A DNA stretch of 64,000 nucleotides from Mytilus galloprovincialis (taxonomy: Eukaryota > Mollusca > Bivalvia > Mytilida > Mytilidae), in the NCBI RefSeq assembly GCF_965363235.1, contig NC_134845.1, positions 22,818,524-22,882,523 on the forward strand. Direction: 5' to 3'. The translations under genes and the position numbers were made by a program. The notes under the pieces were generated by a model, which was not told the origin of the DNA, ran no database searches, and saw only the letters and a program-made list of their open reading frames with translations. Each line of letters opens with the position of its first letter. Within the stretch, counting starts at the first letter, position 1. Of the stretch, positions 1 through 12,580 are shown one piece after another.

Positions 1-719
1 AAATCAAAACTCAGAACGACGACCAACGGCTCATATCGTATATTGTGTTAAGAACAAACTCGTTAAACTGCATCAACAGGAATGGCTAAATGCATTGGGA
101 GATATGCCTAAATTACGAACATATAAAACATGAAAACTGACTACAATGTAGAGCCATACTTGAACCAGATGCTCCGCAGGGCGCAGCTTTAAACGACCGC
201 AGAGGTTGAACCCTGAACGGTTGGGGCAAGTATGGACACAACATTCAAGCTGGATTCAGCTCTAAATTTGGATTGTGATTAAATAGTTGACACCGCATAG
301 GTTTCGGACACAGAATGAATGTGGTCTAATGAACTTAAAATATTTTGTTTGCCTTTGAGCAATTCACTATGCTGTTGAATATTAATCCTCTCAAAAAAAT
401 GTTTGAAGAAATTTTCTTTTTATTTATGAAATCTGAAATGAGAAAAATTTACGCCCCCCCCCCCAATTTTTTTCACATTACCCTTTTCCTTTTTCCAAAA
501 CTGATCTCAATTCAAATTTCTAATGGAGTTTGAAACAATAACTACTCATTTAACTCATAAAATATTAAAATGTAACAAAAGGTGCTTGTTATCACTGAAT
601 GGTAAAGATTATTTTAATTTATCAGTTGGTAGTAAAAGTGAATATACATTGTTTATTGTATAAAACAATGATTTAAGTTGATTCAACTACTATTCTGGAC
701 AAAGAAAGATAACTCCAAT
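1..719. other. No recognisable gene or repeat
   Basis: AT-rich sequence with no open reading frame that looks coding. It contains a poly-C run of about 10 near 452-463. Nothing else here can be supported. Confidence 0.5.
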
Positions 720-960
720 CAATTGAAAATTTCTTACTATTGCACAATATTGTGCAATTAGATATTTCTTGTTATTGCGCCATACTGTGCAATTGAAAAT
801 ATTTGCTATTGCACAATACTGTGCAATTGAAGATTTCTTGCTATTGCACAATACTGTGCAATTGAAAATTTCTTGCTATTGCGCAATACTGTGCAATTGA
901 AGATTTCTTGCTATTGCTGAATACTGTGCAATTGAAAATTTCTTGCTATTGCACAATATT
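720..960. repeat. Minisatellite of about 35-37 bp with palindromic core
   Basis: About seven tandem units. Each carries the self-complementary core TTGCACAATACTGTGCAA or a one- or two-base variant, separated by an A/T-rich spacer (ATTTCTTGCTA-like). A short related run, with the core reduced to TGTTGGGCAATACTTAGTA, occurs at about 21425-21515, so this is a dispersed unit and not a purely local expansion. It directly precedes the repeat block at 970-2190 and is probably part of the same non-autonomous element. Confidence 0.8.
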
Positions 961-969
961 TAATATAAT

Positions 970-2190
970 AATTTTGGATCCTGTTTTGAACCAACTTGAA
1001 AACTGGGCCCATAATCAAAAATCTAAGTACATGTTTAGATTCAGCATATCAAAAAAGCCCAAGAATTCAATTTTTGTTAAAATCAAACTTAGTTTAATTT
1101 TAAAAATTAAAGAAACTACATACACAGTTAGATTTGGCATATCAAAGAACCCCAATTATTAAATTTTTGATGAAATCAAACAAAGTTAAATTTTGGACCC
1201 CGATTTGGACAAACTTGAAAACTCAACATAGTTTCAGCAAGATTCAGCATATCAACTTGAAAACTCAACATAGTTTCAACAAGATTCAGCATATCAAAGA
1301 ACCCCAAGGATTCAAATTTTGTTAAAAACAAACTAATTTTAATTTTGGACCCTTTGGACCTTAATGTAGACCAATTTGAAAACAGGACCAAAAATTAGGA
1401 ATCTACATACACAGTTAGATTCGGTATATCAAAGAACCCCAATTATTCATTTTTTGATGAAATCAAACAAAGTTCAATTTTGGACCCTTTGGGCCCCTTA
1501 TTCCTAAACTGTTGGTACCAAAACTTCCAAAATCAAACCCAACCTTCCTTTAGTGATCATAAACCTTGTGTTTAAATTTCATAGATTTCTATTTACTTAT
1601 ACTAAAGTTATGGTGCGAAAACCAAGAATAATTCTTACTTGGGCCCCTTTTTTGGCCCTTAATTCCTAAACTGTTCAGCCCTCAACTCCCAAAATCAATC
1701 CCAACCTTCATTTTGTGGTCATAAACCTTGTGTTTAAATTTCAATGATTTCTATGTACTAATACTAACGTTATTGTACGAAAACCAAGAATAATGCTTAT
1801 TTGGGCCCTTTTTTGGCCCCTTATTCCTAAACTAGTTGAACTAAAACTCCCAAAATCAATTCCAACCTTCCTTTTGTGGTCATAAACCTTGTGTCAAAAT
1901 TTCATAGATTTCTATTTACTTAAACTAAAGTTATAGTGCGAAAACCAAGAAAATGCTTATTTGGGCCCTTTTTGGCCCCTAATTCCTAACATGTTGGGAC
2001 CAAAACTCCCAAAATCATTCTCAACCTTCCTTTTGTGGTCATAAACCTTGTGTTAAAATTTCATAGATTTCTATTTACTTTTACTAAAGTTAGAGTGCGA
2101 AAACTACAAGTATTCGGACGCCGACGACGACGCAGACGACGACGACGACGTGATACCAATATACGACCAAACATTTTTTAAATTTTGCGG
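970..2190 (+). repeat. Non-autonomous dispersed repeat with about 155-bp tandem units
   Basis: The first part (970-1480) repeats phrases such as TTCAGCATATCAAAGAACCC and GAAAACTGGGCCCATAAT. From about 1480 to 2100 there are about four tandem units near 155 bp, each with GGCCCCTTATTCCTAAACTG, CCCAAAATCAATCCCAACC and TCATAGATTTCTATTTACTT. The block closes with a (GAC)n-rich stretch at 2118-2152 and TGATACCAATATACGACC. No protein is encoded. Shorter copies are at 3585-3985 and 23265-23415. I recognise the phrases as mussel repeat sequence, but I cannot assign a class. Confidence 0.75.
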
Positions 2191-2201
2191 TCGTATAAAA
2201 A

Positions 2202-2720
2202 GTGTTAATCAAGACAACAACGATCAGTGATAGCCTGGATTCGAAGCGGAACTTTACATTTAGAGATCGTAATGTGCCACTTGACCAACGCCTTTGTAAA
2301 ATGTGCAAGTCTCAAGCAATAGAGGACGAATCCCATCTCTTGCTGTTTTGTGAACGCTATGAACAATTACAAACAACATTATTTAAATATATCCGAGATA
2401 AGTACAACATAGACTTAACTACGCTACCAGCGAACATAAAATTAAAACATTTATTTTGTAATTACAGCAAGCTTGTTTCTAACTTTATTTTGAACTGTTT
2501 TACAATCAGTAATCTGTGATCAACTGTTAACGTGCCTTCCTATAATTTGCGAGTAAATTTGAACTATATTGATTTATTTATTTTATTTTTAATAATCAAA
2601 CACAATGTACAGTGCATCATAAGCCTATTTGGCTGGCTGAAAATTACTTGTATATATAAATGTAATTGTTTGTTATAATTCAGGTTGCACTTTAATATTA
2701 AAATATTCATTCATTCATTC
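2202..2720 (+). pseudogene. LINE ORF2 C-terminal fragment and 3' tail
   Basis: The reading frame 2202-2519 encodes the last part of a non-LTR retrotransposon reverse transcriptase. It has the zinc-binding tail common in these proteins: RLCKMC about 28 residues in, then DESHLLLFCERYEQL, giving a C-x2-C ... H-x3-C pattern. The same pattern occurs at 29341-29420. Everything N-terminal to it is missing, so this is a 5'-truncated insertion, as usual for LINEs. After the stop there is about 200 bp of 3' UTR ending in a short (ATTC)n run at 2705-2720, which looks like a LINE 3' tail. Confidence 0.75.
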
Positions 2721-3584
2721 AAATTTGTATCTATAAGATATGAGTATAGATAGTAATATATTAATCAAAAAGTAAAATAACAACAATACCGACCTCCGAG
2801 GAATATTCAAAAGTCCTTAATCATATTCATGACTTGGTACAGACATTTTCTTGTGTAGGAAATGGTAAATTAAACCTATTTTAACTCGTTCACGTTAGTT
2901 AAAAGTGGACAGATAGTTAGAAAATAGATAAGTACTTATAATAACGTTGACAAGAAATAGTTGTATAAAAATCATGCATACACATGTTCACATTGTTTTC
3001 AAGATTTAGAATTAAGGGATCACTCCCTAGGTATTGATGTAGGTAGATATATATATATGAACATCTCAAAAGTACAAAGATTGTGTAATAAAATTTAAAG
3101 ACTAAGATGATGAAAATCATTTCATGTTTTATTGTGATATTAGCACATGTATGTCATTACGTCCAAATTTGTTTGCTCATCTGAGAGACAAAGTGTCATA
3201 CTTTCAAGATTGTGATCCTTATATTTAATACCTATGTTTCACCGCTGAACCTGTTTGTCAAATTGGCATCTTAATTTACGAGTCTGTAGATCTGAGGAAA
3301 ACCGATCAATGTCAGATAGGTTCATGATGCGTATAACACTGTAGTAAATTTACATTTGTTTGTCGATTTACTTGTTGATACTTTGTATTCTTGTATGCAT
3401 TCTTGTATGTATATTCATGTATGTATGTATTTTATTTGTTATTGAGTGACCCTTATAGGTGTAGTTTTGCAATAAAGATTTTAAAAATAATAAAACTAAA
3501 TTTAATACTATACTTATTGGTATGTATAAAAAGTAAAAACACAAAAATACTGAACTCCGAGAAAAATTCAAAAAGGAAAGTCCC
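2721..3584. other. No recognisable gene
   Basis: AT-rich spacer with a short (AT)n run at about 3046-3056. The small open frames show no coding character or family resemblance. Confidence 0.5.
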
Positions 3585-3985
3585 AAATCAAATGGCAAAA
3601 TCAAAATCAAAGAACCCCAATAATTTAATTTTTGTTAAAATCAAACTAAGTTTAATTTTTGACCATTTGGACCTTAATGTAGACCAATTTGAAAACAGGA
3701 CCAAAAATTAAGAATCTAAATTCACGGTTAGATTTGGCATATCAAAGAACCCCAATAATTCATTTTTTGATAAAATCAAACAAAGTTTAATTTTTGACCC
3801 CTTTTGGCCCCTAATTCCTTTTGGACCAAAACTCCCAAAATCAATCCCAACCTTCCTTTTATGGTCATAAACCTTATGTTAAAATTTCATAGATTTCTGT
3901 TTACTTATACTAAAGTTATTGTGCGAAAACCAAGAAAAATGCTTATTTGGGCCCTTTTTGGCCCTTCAATTCATTGTCTAACCAA
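3585..3985 (+). repeat. Truncated copy of the 970-2190 repeat
   Basis: Shares the phrases AAAGAACCCCAAT, CAAAACTCCCAAAATCAATC and TGCTTATTTGGGCCCTTTTT in the same order and strand, but has only about one of the 155-bp units. It ends about 55 bp before the stop codon of the esterase-like gene. Confidence 0.75.
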
Positions 3986-4038
3986 ATAGACTTGTATCAG
4001 TCAAGGATTCATGGAGTTACATTTTCGTCACAACCTAA

Positions 4039-7000
4039 CTAAATTCTCTTAAAAATTAAAAACCTAGCAAACTGAACAAAAATCAATAAAGTAAAATTAC
4101 TAGTCACAAACGTCGCAGCTTTATTAGCAACACACCCACTTGCTTCTGTATGACTTTGAGGCATTTCTGGAGCTCCCTCTGATGGTAACAACGTCTCAAA
4201 TGCAGACCAGATTCGACTGAACCATTCCAAACCAGTATGAGATGATCCTGGGTATATGTTAACCCAAACATTATGATTTATGGTAAAACCAGGGGTATTT
4301 GATATCATCTCTGCAGCTTCAACAGTTGACTGTGTTAGTTTGTAAGGGCTGGCACTTTCTTCACTCCCTAAAAATATATAGATAAGTAAACCTAGTAATT
4401 TTTAAGCTGAATCGTTTTTAAAAAAACAGGTATTTCCTTTTTATATGTATGTACTGAATTGTTGATAATTATATTGGCTATATCTAATAATGTTGGATTT
4501 TTTTCCCATTTGAAATATATGACTAGTTGTTTAAAAGTGTATATATAAAAAAGAAGATGTGGTATGGTTGCATGAGACAACTCTCCATAAGAGACCAAAA
4601 TGACACAGAAATTGAAGGCCGTACATTGACCTATAATGGTTTACTTTTATAAATTGTTATTTGGATGGAAATTCGTCTCATTGGCACTCACACCACATCT
4701 TCCTATATCTATATATAGGCCACCGTGCGGCCTTCATCAATGAGCAAAACCCATACCGCAAGGTCAGCTATAAAAGACCCCGAAATGGCAATGAAAAACA
4801 ATTCAAACGAGAAAACTAACTTATGTATGTACAAAAATGAACGAAAAACAAATATGTAACACGTAAACAAACGACAACCACTGAATTACAGGCTCCTGAC
4901 TTTGAACACACACAAACATACATAATGTGGCGGGGTTAAACATGTTCGTGGGATACCAACCCTCCCTCTAACCTGAGACAGTGGTATAACAGTACAACAT
5001 AAGAACGAACTATAAAAGTCAGTTGAAAAAGGCGTAACTCATCAGATGGACAAAAATACAAGTGGACGTGGCTAGGTACTTGTACATCCCAACAACAAAA
5101 GGTACAAATCTGAGAGAACTCGCAGTTAACTGACAGCTAGTTCAAAGCCACTAACAATTAACTTAAAAAAATCATGCATCTAAGACTAAATTATCAATCC
5201 GTACACATCCAACATCCAATGGATTTAGTGTAAAGACGTCATAAACAGTCAGAGAGAAAACATGACCTTTATAAGCTATTATGTTTCGCGACTGTGTTAT
5301 TTAAACCAAATTAAAACGTTTCCTAAAATAATTGCATACTACTTAAAATTATATTTGAATTGTTTATCGTAAATTATATTGTTTGTGAACATTATACATG
5401 AAAGCTAATTTTGTCGAAATGTAAATGTATGTATAAGTTAAATTGTAACTGAACAATAAACAGTGCATGCAAATTAAGACAATAAACTCATCATAGATAC
5501 CAGGACTAAATTTAGTATATACGCCAGACGCGCGTTTCGTCTACAAAAGACTCATCAGTGACGCTCGAATCCAAAAAAGTTAAAAAGGCCAAATAAAGTA
5601 CGAAGTTGAAGAGCATTGAGGACCAAAATTCCTAAAAGTTTTGCCAAATACAGCTAAGGTAATCTATGACTGTGGTAGAAAAGCCTTAGTGTTTCAAAAA
5701 ATTCAAAAATTTGTAAACCGTAAATTTATAAATATAACCATATCAATGACAATTCATGTCAGCACAAAAAGTGCTGACTACTGGGCTTGTGATACCCTCG
5801 GGGAAATAAATCTTCACCAGCAGTGGCATCGACCAAACGATCACCACGCTGTTAAGCGAATGGTTTACAGCGATATGACTGCCAATAGTATACAACCTGG
5901 TGGTAGACAAATCCTCTTGAATTTCATGAAAGCGCTGTGAAGTCTATCCTTGAACTTCATTTACATTAGATTGTGTAAGTGATTGGCATTCGTCCATTGT
6001 TTCCAGATGGTCTTTATGAGATATTTTTATCAAAACAATTGCAAAAAGACGGTTAGCAGCCCTCAAACAAGTTGAAACCCGGCACATTCTGTATTTGCCT
6101 GTGCCAAGTCAGGTGCCTATAATTCAGTGGATGTCGTTAGTTGGTGTATATCATGTTTGTTATTCCTTCAATGTTTTGTATATAAATCAGGCCGTCAGTA
6201 TTTTTTCATTTGAAATCTTTTGTCGTGTCGGAATCTTTTATAGTTTACATTATAAAGTTAAAGGTTTTCGGTGACCTATAGTATGTTGCTAACATCTATG
6301 CATTTGAACTATTGTTGATAGTTATCTTATTGGCAGTTAAATCACATATTGGTTTAATATTGTAGATGTATCAGCATTAATTTGTTTTACTTTCAACTAA
6401 TATGACGGGTTTCATTATTCTTGTGATGTATCTTATCGTATATTTGATTGTTCATACGTTTTTTTCGAGCTCCTGGGTGAGAGCAGATCGAAATGTACTA
6501 ATGTTTATGTATGCATCAAACGTGTCCTTAACTTTTAATTTTATAGTAAAGCTTCTATTAGCTTCAGTTACCTGCATCTAATACTATCTTCTGAGGGAAT
6601 CTACTTTGTTGAAAAGATTGGTCTCTGAGAGTGTTATTTATGAAATCAAAGTCGCAAGTATTTAAAGTTGTATTATTAATAGGCCACCATAATGACGGGC
6701 TTTGGCAAGCAGCTAATCCGAAAATTGTTGATCGTGTCCATGCAGCATAACATGACATTAAGCCACCAAGAGAATACCCCATTACTCCTGTATTAGGTTG
6801 GTCTATCAGGATACGGTTATTTGCAAGTTCTTGTGCTTTAGGGCGAATTTTGTCTATGAAGAAGTTAAGTAAACGATCACCAAATCCTTCGATGTTATCA
6901 CGTTTACCACATTTGTCTTTCATCAGCCTGTACATTGAAATAAACATTATAGATTAAAAATTGCGTGTACCAAATAATGCTTTCAAAATAAATCGAACCA

Positions 7001-9607
7001 ACATGTTCTTTTCTTTATAATGTTGCACTGACGCACATGGTACTATATGACAATTGTTTTATGTTTGTTTGAAATAATTTTAAAGTTCTGTCAACTTTAA
7101 ATAACTGTGTAGCCACAGACAACAAATTTGATATTGTCAAAGTCCATAAATCATTGTTATTAATTTTTTTTAGTGAAACCATTAATTAGATAAGGTAGAC
7201 AGTTTGCAATATTTGATTAATCAAATATGCTAACATTACTTAACATATTTTTAAAGTTCGAACTGTGATTTCCAAACAATGTAATTTTTTTTTTCTAATT
7301 GTTAATAGGCGTTTGCTTTGTCGTTGTGATTTTCTGAATGAATGTTTCACTTTATAAATGTATATAAGAATATGTGGTATGAAAATCGATAAGACAACTC
7401 TCATTCCAAGTCACATTGTACAAAAAATTAACAATTATATTAGGTCAAAAATTGAAAAACAACACGTTTAATAATTTCTTGCGTCCGAAGCACTTTTCTT
7501 GATTAACCTTCATCAGGAAAGCTCTAAGTCAAACATTTGAAATCCGAAGATGTATAAGTACCGAAACCCTTGAAGAGCTATATGTCAAACATACCTAAAA
7601 TAAAAAGCCAAATTCATCTAAAGCCAACTTTGCCTGAGGGAGGTGAAACCTTAGTTTCTTAATAATTTGAAAATTTATAAACGGACAATTTTAGTAAAGT
7701 TTGTTAAATCATGTCAGTACCTAAATTCTTACCGCTGAGCTGATGATACCCTCTGACTGAAAGTCCACCAGCAGAGTCAAAGTGCAGCCATATATGTGTT
7801 GTGTTGAAGTTAAGATTACAGAAATATCATTGAATCTCACGAGATTTCGTGCATATATTGGGTCAAACTACTGATTAACATTTTTCATTGAACAAGACAT
7901 GATGAGTATTTACCTTTGGTATTCATCAACTGTATAATTAGCTGGCAAGCAGTTGTCGCACAAATCATAAAAAGTCCCGTTAGCGCATACCAGAAAAGTT
8001 CCTGGAACAGGTGTCAGTAAAAAGAACCGTTCACGATCTGGTTGATAATCACCGTATCCAATGATGATAAACTCTTTTGTGGTTCCAGTATCAGCTAATA
8101 GTTTATCGACAATAGGGGCCAGTAACTCAGAGTAGCCACCTGGATATAAATCAAAGACAAGCAAATTCGGGTATTTCTTATAAGTGTTTTCGTTAAAACT
8201 TGGTGGAAAATACAAATAAATCTGGCGTTCCTTTCCGATTTCTGAAGAATTAATGGAAAAATTTGAGGTCTGTCCTACTTTTGAGTAGAACCACGGATAT
8301 ACCTTAAACATAGGTTTTTCGTGGAAATAAGAAGAAGGCATTGATACGGGTAAATCTACAGCGAAATTGCCACCAATCATATTAGTTTTGTCTGCAATCA
8401 AAATTCGATATTCAAGTTTGGTAGTTATTGTTATGTCATTTGAACACTCTTGACATCGAAAGCCATCATCCGATGACGTAAAATTGAACTTTATTTCCCA
8501 TGTATCAGTCGATGTTTTTGTCATTTTCATTCCTGTCGTCCAATTTAAGCCAAGCCCATTTCCTCTAATGTATAACATTTTGTTTTTAGTTTCCTGAAAT
8601 ACAAATGTTTACATGTTGTGCATAATACTATATATTTATGATGATTCTTCGGGCACTATAATAATACACCAAAAGCAATATCATCAATGAAAATTATTTA
8701 TATTTTAAAACTCCTTACAGGCATTTTTTATGCAGTTATACATGTATGTAAAAAATTAAAAGTAGATCTTTTCTCCTAATATTGGACATCATTCATATGT
8801 ATTGCAATCAATATAAATTATTCTACCAAATTACTTGTTGAAAAACTGAGGTAAACCTTTTAGCTTTACCATAAATTAACAGAGGTATGGTCGTATATAT
8901 AAACATGAAGATGTGGTATGATTTCCAATCACAAAACTCATCAAAAGAGACCAAATGACACAGAAAATAACAAGTTTAGTTTACCGTAAGGCCTTCACAA
9001 TGAGCAAAACTCATACCGCATATTCAGCTATTCAAGGCCCAGAAATGTCAAATGCAAAACAATACAAACAAAACTAACAGCCTAGGGAATGCAAACAAAC
9101 AAATATGTAACACAACAACAAAGGACAACCACTTAATTACAGAGTCTAGATTCGGAACGGACACATACATACAGAATTTGCGTAGAGGAAACATGGTAAC
9201 GGGATCCCCCCTTAACCTTGGATAGTGGAGTAACAGTACAACTTAAAAAAAATGGTTTATTTTTAGGTCAAGTGACTTCAAAAGTCACATTGTACAATCA
9301 ACCTACGGTCTGTTACTAAGTCATACTAGAGTGTTTATTTGTATGAATTAATTTGCTTTATCTGTTAACATATCAATAAACTGTGACAAAATGATTGACG
9401 TATTTTTACCTTGATATTTATCTCCGGGTATTTAGCTATTATCCGAAACTCTAGGTCGGATCTTGGCCTAGACTGGACCTCCGTTAAGCACTGTCCTCCC
9501 ATGCAATACCCATGCTTGCCTCCTTGTGTTACACATGCAAGAGTCTCATTACAACGACAGTCAACATTCCAAATCAAAATGTAAACAAAACAGCATATCT
9601 GTAAAAC
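4039..9607 (-). CDS. Secreted esterase-like alpha/beta-hydrolase (Esterase D / IroE-Fes type), multi-exon
   Basis: Exons in transcript order: 9607-9410 (phase 0), 8593-7914, 6927-6572, 4367-4039 (TAG stop). Every junction is GT-AG and the phases agree (0, 2, 1). The exons give 520 residues plus an unseen start exon. The first visible residues form a hydrophobic stretch before a Cys-rich segment, as expected of a secretion signal. A beta-sandwich-like region (LYIRGNGLGLNW onward) follows and may bind carbohydrate. The hydrolase part has the nucleophile elbow GYSLGG and the SPSLWW motif typical of PF00756 esterases. DAGSEES is the likely acid site and SSHTGLEW carries the likely catalytic His. 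The protein ends in a hydrophobic tail (LLIFVQFARFLIF), which could be a membrane or GPI-type anchor. The substrate is unknown. Introns hold several repeats. A possible start exon, ATG at 9806 with donor after 9777, is untested. Confidence 0.85.
4553..5270 (+). repeat. Dispersed mussel repeat, GATGTGGTATG family (copy 1)
   Basis: Begins GAAGATGTGGTATGG and includes ACCCATACCGCAAGGTCAGC, CTGAATTACAGGCTCCTGAC and ACATCCAATGGATTTAGTGT. The first 150 bp are themselves a foldback: GAAGATGTGG ... TGAGACAACTCTCC at the left is matched by an inverted partner ending CCACATCTTCC at about 4701. Related copies are at 8907, 49097 and 61377, and fragments at 11690, 24375, 38460, 56805 and 62690. It lies in the last intron of the esterase-like gene. 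Confidence 0.8.
5488..5850 (+). repeat. Dispersed repeat with CGCCAGACGCGCGTTTCGTC motif
   Basis: Contains ATACGCCAGACGCGCGTTTC, AAAGACTCATCAGTGACGCT and GTGATACCCTCGGGG, phrases I recognise from a common mussel repeat. A 99-codon open frame (5641-5940) overlaps it but is made of repeat sequence and is not a gene. A short fragment (TACGCCAGACGC) recurs at about 10003. It lies inside the last intron of the esterase-like gene. Confidence 0.7.
7440..7800 (-). repeat. Dispersed repeat, diverged relative of the 5488 family
   Basis: Has TTGCGTCCGAAGCAC, CTTTCCTGATGAAGG on the reverse strand, TGCCTGAGGGAGGTGAAACC and GATGATACCCTCTGACTG. The last of these aligns loosely with GATACCCTCGGGG of the 5488 copy. 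It occupies most of the esterase-like gene intron between 7914 and 6927 and carries no credible coding sequence. Confidence 0.6.
8907..9300 (+). repeat. GATGTGGTATG-family repeat (copy 2, shortened)
   Basis: Starts GAAGATGTGGTATGATTTCC and keeps CATACCGCATATTCAGCTAT and ACAACCACTTAATTACAGAG, but stops before the last third of the family sequence. It sits in the first visible intron of the esterase-like gene. Confidence 0.75.
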
Positions 9608-11429
9608 CTGAAAGTCATAATTTATTAAGAAAAATTAATACACCTCTTTGTTTTAACATGTCCGCAACAAATACTAAGTTTTCAATATTTTTATATTTTG
9701 CTTTGCTTATGGGATTTTGTGTACATATATTTATTTTATATTTTAATGGTAATAGTTCTACATGCAACATGTAAACCCGACAAAGTAGCAGAAAACATGA
9801 CGTCATGACATGCTGGTGCTTGATTTTCCAGGCTGAAAGTAACTGTTCAATATATAGTTGTCCCTATTAAGTCAAACAAAATGTTGAAAAAGATTGATAA
9901 ATATAGTTTAACGCAAGCCTTGTACACTCGTGTCAAACTAAATGGACGATGAAAACTATGTATGCATGCAACTAGTTATCAAAGGTACCAGGATAATAAT
10001 TTAATACGCCAGACGCAACATGTGTTGCTGATGGTTAACTTTGTTTCAATATAGATATAAGAAAGCTCACATTGAGAAACGTGAATTTATTCCTTTTTTA
10101 TTGTCTAGAGATCAATCGACGACTACCATCAACCAACACTGTCAATTTCTGAATATGCAGCCCATATTATGGAGGAAACCTACTTTTATATAGTGTGTCT
10201 CCTTTAATTTATGTTCAAACTTTGAATTTTTCAGTGATTAGACATAATCTTTACAACAGAACATGAATTATATTAAAAAAAAAAATAAAAATCAATGCGT
10301 ATATTAATTTACTGAAATTTAATAAAGCAATGTTTATCAATGTACCCTACAATATTTAGTCACCTAGTGTTATTTTGATTCTAACACTTTTGTTTCTTTT
10401 TCATATATTTTAAATAATATTTTTCAGAGTTTGCAATGTATAAGACAAATGACTCAATGCTATATTTATTTGTTTGTTCTATTGGGCTTATTGACATAGT
10501 TTATAACTGCTGATATTATTACTTTGTCAAATGACCTGATAAATACCTGGGTTTCTATTAAACATCTCATAATAAATGTCATATATCTTTGTCATCTTTT
10601 TGTAGTCATTCATACCTTTTTTGTTAAAAAGGATGTCGTTCAAGTATCTAAATTTAGATACGAGATTCGATTGATAACAAGTTTAAAATTCTGAAAAAAT
10701 TGTTTGTATTATAAATCTATTGCATGTTGAAACCGTCTTGTACATGGAACTTCCTTACACTGTGCGCACTGAACAGTAATAATTGTAAATTAAGATCCGT
10801 GACTGGTTGCTATGTTTGAGCGTTTGATTTTGTCATTTGATTACGGACTTTCCGTTTTGAATTTTCCTCGAAATTCAGTATTTTGTAATTTTACTTTTTA
10901 CAAACTGATACGAGCTGGATGATTAACAAAATTAATGTTGAACTTGTCATGACGACAAATTATTTCTTTTCAACACACTATAGGTAGATCAAGCAATTTT
11001 TGAAAAGAGGACTCCAATACTTTTTGTTGTAGAGTGTTATGTAGAAATAACGGCTTTATAATAGTTTGAAAATGGGGAGATGAGAGAACAATCTTAAAAG
11101 TATTTTTTTTTTACAAATCATAAACAATCGAACTTTAACATTTACAACGTTAAAAAGGCTATATTGGATAAAAAACAAGACTTATTAAATACAGACAATA
11201 AAATCCAACATTAAAGAATATTTCGTGCATGAGAAGAGGTTCTTGGAAATGTCAGTTTTATAGTTGTTTGGGGTTTTTTTTGCCGTATTTAGTCATGTAA
11301 ATGTACATGTATGTGTTACCCCACGAGTTGAACTATACTGTTGAAGAGAAGTTATCATTTGTTATGAAATGTAAAATAAACTTATGTTTGTTTCTGGCTA
11401 AATTATTTGTTTTATGTTCATTATTTTGT
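9608..11429. other. Intergenic, no gene recognised
   Basis: Upstream side of the esterase-like gene, where its first exon and promoter should lie. I could not fix either. The only other thing seen is a short fragment of the 5488-type repeat near 9975-10025. There is no long coding-like frame. Confidence 0.45.
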
Positions 11430-11665
11430 ACATAAATAAAGGCAACAGTAGTATACCGCTGTTCAAAACTCATAAATCCATGGACAAAAAACAAAATCGG
11501 GGTAACAAACCAAAACCGAGCGAAACGCATTAAATATAAGAGGAGAACAACGACACAACATCGAAACGCAACACACACAGAAACAGACCAATCATCAGAC
11601 AAAACACCACGAGAATAACAAATGTAACATGAAAACCAAATACATGAATTTGGGATAGACAAGTA
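11430..11665 (+). repeat. Dispersed repeat with AATCGGGGTAACAAACCAAA
   Basis: Contains CTCATAAATCCATGGAC, AATCGGGGTAACAAACCAAA and AGAGGAGAACAACGACACAA, which I recognise as a common mussel dispersed repeat. A 109-codon frame on the minus strand across it is incidental. No ends or target duplication could be fixed. Confidence 0.6.
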
Positions 11666-11689
11666 TTAGTTAGGCCGTTAGTTTTATTG

Positions 11690-11857
11690 TTGGAATTCTT
11701 TTTCATTTGTCATTTCTGGTTCTTTTATAGCTGCCTAAGCGGTATGAGCATTAGTTATTGTTGAAGGCCATACGGTGACCTATTGTTAATGTCTGTGTCA
11801 TTTGGTCTGTTCATGTTGAGAGTTGACTCATTTCCAATCATATCACATCTTCTTTTT
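11690..11857 (-). repeat. GATGTGGTATG-family fragment
   Basis: Read on the reverse strand it ends in the family start: CACATCTTCTTTTT at the right edge, with AATCATATCACATC, GGTGACCTATTGTTAATG and GAAGGCCATACGG inside. The Helitron-like repeat begins immediately after it at 11858. Confidence 0.7.
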
Positions 11858-12580
11858 TAGCTCACCTGGCCCACAGGGTCAAGTGAGCTTTTCTCATCAC
11901 TTGTCGTCCGTCGTCCGTCGTCGTTAACTTTTACAAAAATTTTCTCCTCTGAAACTGCTGGGCCAAATTTAACCATACTTGGCCACAATCATCATTGGGG
12001 TATCTAGTTTAAAAATGTGTTCGTTGACCCGCCAAACCAACCTAGATGGCCGCCATGGCAAAAAATAGAACATAGGGGTAAAATGTATATTTTGGCTCAT
12101 AACTCTGAAACCAAAGTATTTAGACCAAATCTGACTGGGGTAAAATTGTTTATCAAGTCAAGATCTATTTGCCCTGAAATTTTCAGATGAATTGGACAAC
12201 TGGTTGTTGGGTTGCTACCCCTGAATTGGTAATTTTAAGGAAATTTTGTCGTTTTCGGTTATTATCTTGAATATTATTATAGATAGAGATTAACTGTAAA
12301 CAACAATAATGTTTAGCAAAGTAAGATCTACATATATACATTTTGTAGGTCAAATGACCAAAATGGTCAATTGACCTCTTAAGGAGTTATTGCCTTTTAT
12401 AGTCAATTTATAATAAATTTCATTAAATTTTGGTAAGTTTTTACAAAATATTTTCCTCTGTAACCATAGGGCCAAGTTCATTACAGATAGAGAAAATTGT
12501 AAGTAGCAGGAATGTTCAGTAAAGTAAGATCTACCAACACATCACCATCAGTAAATACAATTTTGTCAGGAATCTATACG

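Noticed and set aside
5641-5940. 99-codon frame as a gene
   Set aside because: It starts inside a dispersed repeat and contains phrases of that repeat. No family match and no splice sites.
11333-11662. 109-codon minus-strand frame
   Set aside because: Lies across a common dispersed repeat read on its other strand.
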